Notes under the pieces: model-generated
Told to the model about the DNA's origin: nothing
Databases searched by the model: none
What the model saw: only the letters and a program-made list of their open reading frames with translations
Shown: positions 7,483 through 15,638 of the stretch, piece by piece
How the letters are laid out: every line of letters starts with the position of its first letter
Numbering within the stretch: the stretch's first letter is position 1
Assembly: GCA_035540755.1 (NCBI GenBank)
Contig: DATLGD010000070.1
Coordinates: forward strand, 1-18,608
Source of the DNA: DATLGD01 sp035540755
Lineage (GTDB): Bacteria > Actinomycetota > Actinomycetes > Mycobacteriales > SCTD01
Direction of reading: 5' to 3'
Length of the DNA stretch: 18,608 nt
Made by a program: the position numbers and the translations under genes

Positions 7483-9024
7483 GTGTCCGCTGCGTCCCCG
7501 GTGCCCGACTCCCTGACCGGGCTGCCGGTGGTCCTGCTGTCCCACCGCGGGCCGGTGTCCTTCGACCGGGACGCCGCCACCGGTGACCGGACGGCCACCC
7601 GCGGCGCGGGCGGTCTGGTCACGGCGCTGTCGGGGCTGGCCGGTCACCTCGACCGCGCCGTGTGGGTCTGCGTCGCCGCGCAGGACGAGGACGTGGCCGT
7701 GGCCCAGGAGGCAGGCGGCGGGTCGGTGCGGGTCGTGCTCGACGACCCTCCCCTCGTCGTGTCCGACGGCGACGACGCGTCGGGCCGGACCGTCGACCTG
7801 CGCCTGGTCGAGGTCCCCGGACCGGTGCACGAGGCCTTCTACGGCACGGTGGCCAACCCGCTGCTGTGGTTCCTGCAGCACCGCCTGCACAGCCTGGCCA
7901 CCAGCCCGTCCTTCACCCGGGAGGACCGCGCCGCCTTCGAGGACGGCTACGCCGAGGCGAACCGGCTGGCCGCCGACGCCGTCGTCGAGCAGATCGAGGC
8001 GGTCGGCGGCTCGGCCGTCGTCCTCCTGCACGACTACCACTTCTACCTCGTCGGCGACCTGGTCCGGCAGCGCTGCGCCGACGTGCTCCTCTCGCACTTC
8101 GTGCACATCCCCTGGCCCGGTCCGGACGCGTGGCGGGTGCTGCCACCGGGCGTGCGGGAGCGCCTGCTCGAGGGGCTGCTCGGGTGCGACGTCGTCGCCT
8201 TCCACACCGAGGCCGACGCCCGCAACTTCCTGCTCTGCGTGCAGGAGCTGCTCGGCTTGCTCGTCGACCTCAAGCAGATGGAGGTCCGGGTCGGCCCACG
8301 GCGGGTGCGGGCGCGCGCCTACCCGATCAGCATCGACGTCGACGCCCTCGAGGAGACCGCCCGCAGCGACACGGCGGGCGAGCACCTCACCGCCCTGGAC
8401 GCCCAGCTCGGCCGGGCCCAGCTGCTCCTGCGCGTCGACCGCACCGACCCGAGCAAGAACATCGTGCGCGGCTTCACCGCCTACGAGCTCCTGCTCGACG
8501 AGCACCCGGAGCTGCACGGCGAGGTGGTGTTCCTCGCCATGCTTCAGCCCAGCCGGCAGGACGTGCCCGAGTACGCGTCCTACCTGGCCGACATCGGCGC
8601 CGCCGCGGCGTCGGTGAACGCCAAGCACGGCACCGGCGACTGGCAGCCGGTCGACCTGCGGCTGGCCTCCGACATGGCGCTGGCCGCGGCGGCCTACCGC
8701 CGCTGCGACGTGCTGGTCGTCAACGCGGTCGCCGACGGCATGAACCTGGTGGCCAAGGAGGCCGTCGTCGTCAACGAGCGCCACATGGTCCTGGCGCTCT
8801 CGGAGGCCACCGGGGCCCACGAGGAGCTCGGCCGCTTCGCGGTGACGCTGCACCCGTTCGACGTCGCGCAGCAGGCCGACGCGCTGCACGAGGCGTTGAC
8901 GATGGACCCGGACCTGCGCCGCGAGCGGCACCGGCACGCCGCGCACGTGGTGCGCCACAACGACGTGCGGCGCTGGCTGTCGGTGCAGCTCGAGGAGCTG
9001 GCCGAGCTGCGTGCCGCGCGCTGA
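7483..9024 (+). CDS. otsA: GT20 trehalose-6-phosphate-synthase-like glycosyltransferase
   Basis: This is a GT-B glycosyltransferase that probably joins a nucleotide-activated glucose to glucose-6-phosphate to give trehalose-6-phosphate. GT20 motifs, numbered from the GTG at 7483, are LLSHRGPVSFDRD (18-30), RGAGGLVTAL (40-49), LLHDYHFYL (181-189), HFVHIPWPGPDAWRVLP (205-221), FHTEADARNFL (240-250), LLLRVDRTDPSKN (314-326) and VADGMNLVAKE (416-426). I prefer GTG 7483 (513 residues, AGGATCAGG upstream) over ATG 7411 (537 residues), because the extra 24 residues lack family character and ATG 7411 has a poorer ribosome site. The donor-phosphate loop is longer than OtsA's RLDYSKG, so it may belong to a sister group making a related glycoside. 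No otsB-type phosphatase is in the window. It overlaps the next gene by 14 nt. Confidence 0.82.
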   Translation: MSAASPVPDSLTGLPVVLLSHRGPVSFDRDAATGDRTATRGAGGLVTALSGLAGHLDRAVWVCVAAQDEDVAVAQEAGGGSVRVVLDDPPLVVSDGDDASGRTVDLRLVEVPGPVHEAFYGTVANPLLWFLQHRLHSLATSPSFTREDRAAFEDGYAEANRLAADAVVEQIEAVGGSAVVLLHDYHFYLVGDLVRQRCADVLLSHFVHIPWPGPDAWRVLPPGVRERLLEGLLGCDVVAFHTEADARNFLLCVQELLGLLVDLKQMEVRVGPRRVRARAYPISIDVDALEETARSDTAGEHLTALDAQLGRAQLLLRVDRTDPSKNIVRGFTAYELLLDEHPELHGEVVFLAMLQPSRQDVPEYASYLADIGAAAASVNAKHGTGDWQPVDLRLASDMALAAAAYRRCDVLVVNAVADGMNLVAKEAVVVNERHMVLALSEATGAHEELGRFAVTLHPFDVAQQADALHEALTMDPDLRRERHRHAAHVVRHNDVRRWLSVQLEELAELRAAR

Positions 9025-9766
9025 CCGCCCGGTGGTGACGGAGGAGGTCTGGCACCGGCTGCCGTCCCGGCCGGTGCGCAGCCTCGTGCTCGGGACCGCC
9101 CGCCCCCTGGCCCCCGAGCTGGTGGTGGTCCCGGGCCTCGGTGCCCTCGGCTACCTGCTCCCGACCCTCCACGCCAGCGCCGGCTGGACCCGGGTGCACC
9201 TGCTCGACCTGCCCGGGTTCGGCTCGCCCCGCACGGCTGACTGCCCGGCCGCCGTCGACGACGTCACGACGGCGGTGCGGCAGTGGCTGCGACAGGCGGC
9301 GACCGGCCCGGTGCTGCTCGTCGGCCACTCGACCGGCGGACAGGTGGCAGCCCACGTCACCCGCTCCGAGCCCGACCTGGTGGCCGCCCTCGTGCTGTCG
9401 GGCAGCGTCTTCCCGCCCGCGGCCCGGACGCTGCGCGGGCTGCTCCCCCGGCTGCTCCGCACGCTCGTGCACGAGAGCCCGCGGGAGCTCCCGGCCGTGC
9501 TGCCGGAGTACCTGCGGGGCCGCCGGCGCATGCTCGAGCTGCTGGCCTCCGCCCTGCAGGACCGGCCCGAGGACGTCGTCCCCCAGGTGCACGTCCCGAT
9601 GGTCGTCGTCCGCGGCCGGCACGACCACCTCTGCGACGACGCGTGGGCGCGGCAGCTGGCCGACGCCGCACCCCGCGGCCGTGTCCTGGTGGTTCCCGGC
9701 GCGCACAACACCGTCAGCACGCACCCTGCTGCGACCGCCGCAGCCTGGCGATCGGCCCTCTCCTAG
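9011..9766 (+). CDS. Alpha/beta-fold hydrolase
   Basis: The 251-residue protein has all hallmarks of the alpha/beta hydrolase fold. These are an oxyanion-hole type loop VVPGLGALGYLLP (39-51), LLDLPGFGSP (64-73), the nucleophile elbow GHSTGG with S107, the acid D205 in RGRHDHL and the histidine H232 in VPGAHNT. There is no signal peptide, so it should be cytoplasmic. GTG 9011 overlaps the 3' end of the GT20 gene by 14 nt, which suggests coupled translation; GAGGAG sits about 13 nt upstream. GTG 9032 or 9035 are alternative starts that would remove only 7-8 residues. The substrate cannot be read from the sequence. Esterase, lipase-like or haloperoxidase-type activities are all possible. The overlap suggests it is made together with the synthase, but a shared pathway is only inference. 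Confidence 0.85.
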   Translation: MPRADRPVVTEEVWHRLPSRPVRSLVLGTARPLAPELVVVPGLGALGYLLPTLHASAGWTRVHLLDLPGFGSPRTADCPAAVDDVTTAVRQWLRQAATGPVLLVGHSTGGQVAAHVTRSEPDLVAALVLSGSVFPPAARTLRGLLPRLLRTLVHESPRELPAVLPEYLRGRRRMLELLASALQDRPEDVVPQVHVPMVVVRGRHDHLCDDAWARQLADAAPRGRVLVVPGAHNTVSTHPAATAAAWRSALS

Positions 9767-9816
9767 AGATCTCGCCGGCGACCGCTACGAGACTGTGACC
9801 CCGAGGACAGGGATCG

Positions 9817-10335
9817 ATGCCCCGGAGCGGGAACGACGAGGACGTGCTGCCGTTCCTGCCGACCCCGCTGCTCGCCGGCGGCGTCGCGGGCGCGGTGCTG
9901 CTCGGCGTCACCGGGGGAGCGGTCAGCCTGGCGCTCGGTGCACCGGCGCCGTCCGTCGTCGCCGTCGAGGTGACCGTGCCGCCGGCTCCGGGCGAGGAGG
10001 GCGCCGCTCCGCCCGACGAGGAGGAGCCGCAGGGCCGGCCCGCCGCGACGCAGGTGCAGCGCACGACGGTGACCGTGCTGCCCGCACCGGCGCCGGCCGC
10101 CGCCGTGGAGCCGCCGCAGCCGGCCGAGGAGCAGGTGGAGGCCGCCGAGCCCGAGCCGTTCCCGGAGGCGGAGCCGGACCCGCCGGCGGAGCGCCCGTCC
10201 CCGGCGCCGACGTCCGACCCGCCGGACGACGCCGGCGACGTCCCCGCGGCCTCGCCGAGCCCGTCGGCGTCGCCGTCGCCCCAGCGGGGCCGGGGGGCCG
10301 ACACCGCTCCCGGCCAGCGCGACCGCGAGAAGTGA
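9817..10335 (+). CDS. Single-pass membrane protein with long Pro/Glu-rich exterior
   Basis: I do not recognise a family. The 172-residue protein starts at ATG with GAGGACAGGG upstream. A short acidic head (SGNDEDV) is followed by a hydrophobic Gly/Ala/Val helix at about residues 16-42. The remaining ~130 residues are dominated by Pro, Ala and Glu with Ser-Pro repeats near the end (SPSPSASPSPQ). Such a tail is expected to be extended and disordered, and could span the cell wall or be O-glycosylated. Orientation is not certain; the acidic N-terminal side could be cytoplasmic with the tail outside. It lies 50 nt after the hydrolase gene and 108 nt before acnA. Confidence 0.65.
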   Translation: MPRSGNDEDVLPFLPTPLLAGGVAGAVLLGVTGGAVSLALGAPAPSVVAVEVTVPPAPGEEGAAPPDEEEPQGRPAATQVQRTTVTVLPAPAPAAAVEPPQPAEEQVEAAEPEPFPEAEPDPPAERPSPAPTSDPPDDAGDVPAASPSPSASPSPQRGRGADTAPGQRDREK

Positions 10336-10443
10336 CGCCGGGGCGACCCGCCCCGCACCGGGCACCGACCGCTGACTAGCGTGACAGGGACGTCACAGCA
10401 CCAGACCGACGCCGCAGGGCGGTCGGGACGAGGAGAGCGCCGT

Positions 10444-13305
<2,862 letters not shown>

Positions 13306-13377
13306 GTGCCGCCGTCCGTTCTGCGTCTCCCGTCCGGTTTCTTGGCGCGCCCTGGGGCCGCCGGTGCGAACAGGGGC

Positions 13378-13560
13378 GATACTGGACGGGTGTCGTCCCC
13401 GGAACCGGGAGGTGACCGCGCCGTGCCCGCCCTCCGGGGCCGTCAGCCACGCCGCGCACCCCGCCCCGAGGTCCCACTGCCCGACCCCGGGAAGCTCCTG
13501 GCCCCGTGCTCCTGCGGCCGGTCGTCCCCGGACCCTCTGCTGACGAAGGACTTCGTGTGA
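13378..13560 (+). promoter_or_regulatory. Candidate sigA promoter and coupled leader ORF
   Basis: GATACT at 13378-13383 resembles a -10 hexamer, but no convincing -35 is present. Transcription would begin near 13390, which is the G of a GTG codon. That codon opens a 56-codon reading frame, and an internal GTG at 13423 has GGGAGG 10 nt upstream. The frame ends with TGA at 13558-13560, which overlaps the GTG start of sigA by two bases (GTGTGA, sigA GTG at 13557). The layout would allow a leaderless or leadered small ORF to be translated just ahead of sigA and coupled to it. The peptide is Pro/Arg-rich with a CSC motif and I do not recognise it. Low confidence that it is translated. Confidence 0.3.
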
Positions 13561-14936
13561 CTCCGCCTCGCTCCGCCCGCGCGACCGTCGACGACGGGGA
13601 GGCGGCCGCCGACGCCGCCGCGCCGACGACGGCCGCCAAGCGGCCCCCACGCGCCGTCGGGAAGACCGCCGCCCCGGCTGCCGGCAAGACCTCCCGGGCC
13701 AAGAAGGACACCTCGCCCGCCGCCGACGACGTCCCCGGCGAGCCGGACGCCGCCGAGCTGGCGGCCGTCGAGGTCCCCGAGACCGAGCTCGGCACCGACG
13801 CCTCCCCCGGCGGCACGGTCGACGCCGCCGTGGTCGCCGCCGCCGACCCGAAGATGGGCGCCGCCGTCGCCGATGCGCCCGCCGATGCTCCGGCCGGGGG
13901 CCCCGCTGCGACGTCCGACGAGGACGACGAGGACGACGACGAGACGCCGACCGCCGCCACGGACGACGACGACGAGGACGACAAGCCGATCGCCGCCGAG
14001 GGCGAGGTCGGCATCTCGACCGACCTCGTGCGGGCCTACCTCAAGGAGATCGGCAAGGTCCCGCTGCTCACCGCCGAGCAGGAGGTCGAGCTGGCGCAGC
14101 GGATCGAGGCGGGGCTGTTCGCCGCGGAGAAGATGCGCCAGGCGGAGGAGGGCGAGGCACCCAAGCTGTCGCCGGCTCTCAAGCGCGACCTCGACTGGCT
14201 GGTCAACGACGGCGCGCGCGCCAAGCGACACCTGCTGGAGGCGAACCTCCGCCTGGTCGTGAGCATCGCCAAGCGCTACCTGGGCCGCGGGATGCTGTTC
14301 CTGGACCTGATCCAGGAGGGCAACCTCGGGCTGATCCGGGCGGTCGAGAAGTTCGACTACACCAAGGGCTACAAGTTCTCGACCTACGCCACCTGGTGGA
14401 TCCGGCAGGCCATCACGCGGGCCATGGCCGACCAGGCCCGCACGATCCGCATCCCGGTGCACATGGTCGAGCAGATCAACAAGCTCACCCGCGTGCAGCG
14501 CGAGATGCTGCAGGAGCTCGGCCGTGAGCCGACCCCTGAGGAGCTCGCCAAGGAGCTCGACATGACGCCGGAGAAGGTCGTCGAGATCCAGGGCTACGCG
14601 CGGGAGCCGGTGAGCCTCGAGACCACGATCGGCGACGACCAGGACTCGAGCCTCGGCGACTTCATCGAGGACGCCGACGCCCCCGTCGCCGCCGAGGTCG
14701 TCTCCTACGGCCTGATGCAGGAGCAGCTCAACGAGGTCCTCCGGACGCTGACCGACCGCGAGGCCGCCGTCGTCAAGATGCGGTTCGGCCTGGTCGACGG
14801 GCAGCCGCGCACGCTCGACGAGATCGGTCGCGAGTTCGGCCTCACCCGCGAGCGGATCCGCCAGATCGAGAGCAAGACGCTCTCGAAGCTGCGTCACCCG
14901 AGCCGGTCGCAGAAGCTGCGCGACTACCTGGACTAG
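13557..14936 (+). CDS. sigA: Principal RNA polymerase sigma-70 factor
   Basis: It directs RNA polymerase to housekeeping promoters. GTG 13557 is preferred (AAGGA 6 nt upstream), giving 459 residues; GTG 13506 would add 17 residues. Residues 1-150 are Ala/Lys-rich then strongly acidic (runs of Asp/Glu at 121-142), as in mycobacterial SigA, with no recognisable region 1.1. Region 1.2 follows (STDLVRAYLKEIGKVPLL, 154-171), then region 2 (NLRLVVSIAKRY to FSTYATWWIRQAITRAMADQ, 230-293), region 3 and region 4 (LRTLTDREAAVVKMRFGL; helix-turn-helix LTRERIRQIESKTLSKLRHP, 429-448). It ends SRSQKLRDYLD. The -10-recognising Q and T (WIRQAIT) and the basic end of region 4.2 match primary sigma factors. 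A metallopeptidase gene follows after 10 nt. Confidence 0.95.
   Translation: MTPPRSARATVDDGEAAADAAAPTTAAKRPPRAVGKTAAPAAGKTSRAKKDTSPAADDVPGEPDAAELAAVEVPETELGTDASPGGTVDAAVVAAADPKMGAAVADAPADAPAGGPAATSDEDDEDDDETPTAATDDDDEDDKPIAAEGEVGISTDLVRAYLKEIGKVPLLTAEQEVELAQRIEAGLFAAEKMRQAEEGEAPKLSPALKRDLDWLVNDGARAKRHLLEANLRLVVSIAKRYLGRGMLFLDLIQEGNLGLIRAVEKFDYTKGYKFSTYATWWIRQAITRAMADQARTIRIPVHMVEQINKLTRVQREMLQELGREPTPEELAKELDMTPEKVVEIQGYAREPVSLETTIGDDQDSSLGDFIEDADAPVAAEVVSYGLMQEQLNEVLRTLTDREAAVVKMRFGLVDGQPRTLDEIGREFGLTRERIRQIESKTLSKLRHPSRSQKLRDYLD
14341..14410 (+). repeat. 70-bp near-identical segment shared by the two sigma genes, copy 1
   Basis: This stretch encodes VEKFDYTKGYKFSTYATWW and its flanks in region 2. 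It differs from 16498-16567 at only three of 70 positions. The direct repeat comes from paralogy of the two sigma genes and lies about 2.1 kb from its partner. Confidence 0.85.
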
Positions 14937-14946
14937 TGCCGGACTC

Positions 14947-15291
14947 GTGCAGATCCTGCCGCCGCAGGAGTTCGAGGAGCTCGTCGCCGAGGCCCTCGAC
15001 CTCCTGCCGCCCGACCTCGCCGCCCAGTTCCGCAACGTCGCGGTGGTCGTGGAGGACGAGCACCCCGAGGAGCCGGACCTGCTGGGCCTGTACGACGGCG
15101 TCCCGCTGACCGAGCGCGAGCACTACTCCGGCGTCCTGCCGGACCGCATCAGCGTCTACCGGATCCCGCTGTGCCTGATGGCCGAGGACTACGACCACCT
15201 CGTCGAGGAGGTCCAGGTGACGGTCGTGCACGAGTTCGCCCACCACATCGGCATCGACGACGACCGGCTGCACGAGCTCGGCTGGGCCTGA
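14947..15291 (+). CDS. Small zincin-like metallopeptidase family protein (DUF1025 type)
   Basis: The 114-residue protein has a zinc-binding HEFAHH motif (H95, E96, H99) near its C-terminus, followed by IGIDDDRLHELGW with a possible third ligand at H109. This is the arrangement of the short actinobacterial 'metallopeptidase family' (possibly Pfam DUF1025/zincin_1). The length matches the family, and there is no signal peptide or membrane segment. The start is GTG only 10 nt after the sigA stop and its ribosome site is weak, so translation probably depends on coupling with sigA. A hairpin follows the stop codon directly. Peptidase activity is inferred from HExxH only. Its place between two sigma factors suggests co-expression with sigA but not a proven link. 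Confidence 0.88.
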   Translation: MQILPPQEFEELVAEALDLLPPDLAAQFRNVAVVVEDEHPEEPDLLGLYDGVPLTEREHYSGVLPDRISVYRIPLCLMAEDYDHLVEEVQVTVVHEFAHHIGIDDDRLHELGWA

Positions 15292-15293
15292 CC

Positions 15294-15309
15294 GGCCGAG
15301 CGATCGGCC
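15294..15309 (+). terminator. Hairpin immediately after the metallopeptidase gene
   Basis: GGCCGA-GCGA-TCGGCC is a perfect six-pair stem with a GNRA-type tetraloop, 2 nt past the stop codon. It has no T-run. With the larger dyad that follows, it probably ends the sigA-metallopeptidase transcript. Confidence 0.45.
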
Positions 15310-15316
15310 TGCACGT

Positions 15317-15368
15317 CGATCTCTGACGCCTGACCGAGGCACCGCGCACGCGCCGGCGTCAGAGATCG
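15317..15368. terminator. 14-bp perfect dyad with 24-nt loop
   Basis: CGATCTCTGACGCC (15317-15330) is the exact reverse complement of GGCGTCAGAGATCG (15355-15368), with a 24-nt spacer. It lies in the 347-bp gap between the metallopeptidase and the second sigma gene. The simplest reading is part of a tandem terminator for the upstream operon. The long spacer also fits an operator pair or a structured RNA element. A 9-nt word GCCTGACCG occurs at 15286-15294 and again at 15328-15336, linking the two hairpins. Confidence 0.45.
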
Positions 15369-15465
15369 CGGGACGACCCTCGGCCCCTCTGTCGGGGTTC
15401 GTCCGGTTCGAAGTGGGTAGCGGGTCCGGAAGCCTGTGAGGGACCTCACCGGAACGGGTACTCGC

Positions 15466-15491
15466 GGAATCCGGCTGTTCGGGGGATCGTT
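15466..15491 (+). promoter_or_regulatory. ECF (SigR/SigH-type) promoter of the second sigma gene
   Basis: GGAAT (15466-15470), exactly 18 nt, then GTT (15489-15491) is the textbook consensus of thiol-stress ECF sigma factors in actinobacteria (SigR of Streptomyces, SigH of mycobacteria). Transcription would start near 15497-15500 and give a 5' leader of about 140 nt. It is correctly oriented for the gene at 15639. Known relatives (mycobacterial sigB, Streptomyces hrdD) are driven by such promoters. GTGAG-GGAC-CTCAC (15436-15449) lies just upstream as a possible operator. No clear housekeeping promoter is visible in the 15370-15638 part of the gap. Confidence 0.7.
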
Positions 15492-15581
15492 ACGTCTTCG
15501 ACAAGGAGCGACCGCGCGCGGCCGCTCCGGGACGTCACGCCCGGCCACCACGCCCGGCGGATCCCCCGCCGGTGCGCGGGC

Positions 15582-15635
15582 ATGGAGGACGGACCCGCTG
15601 ACCGGCACCACCCGCACGACCACCTGGAGACCTGA
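15582..15635 (+). other. Possible 17-codon His-rich leader ORF before the second sigma gene
   Basis: ATG 15582 opens MEDGPADRHHPHDHLET and ends with TGA at 15633-15635, 3 nt before the sigma ATG. Four of six consecutive codons in the middle are His. It lies wholly inside the leader RNA predicted from the ECF promoter. There is no good ribosome site before it, and short ORFs are common by chance in such DNA, so translation is unproven. Confidence 0.25.
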
Positions 15636-15638
15636 CCC

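Noticed and set aside
7399..8958. Minus-strand open frame opposite the GT20 gene, continuous with the small protein
   Set aside because: The part opposite GT20 is a composition shadow. Only the 3' part from GTG 7398, with its own GGAGG, is supported as a gene.
9769..9776. GAGATCTC palindrome after the alpha/beta hydrolase
   Set aside because: Only 8 bp with no loop and no neighbouring repeats. Not enough for an operator or terminator call.
13401..13428. GGAAC upstream of sigA as an ECF promoter
   Set aside because: No GTT at 18 (or 16-17) nt downstream, so it does not meet the consensus seen before the second sigma gene.
13443..15035. Minus-strand open frame opposite sigA
   Set aside because: Shadow of the sigma gene, with no motif and no ribosome site that stands out.
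15292..15638. Small RNA, tRNA or CRISPR in the long intergenic region
   Set aside because: There is no cloverleaf, no array of repeats and no T-rich 3' end. The dyads, ECF promoter and short leader ORF explain the visible structure.
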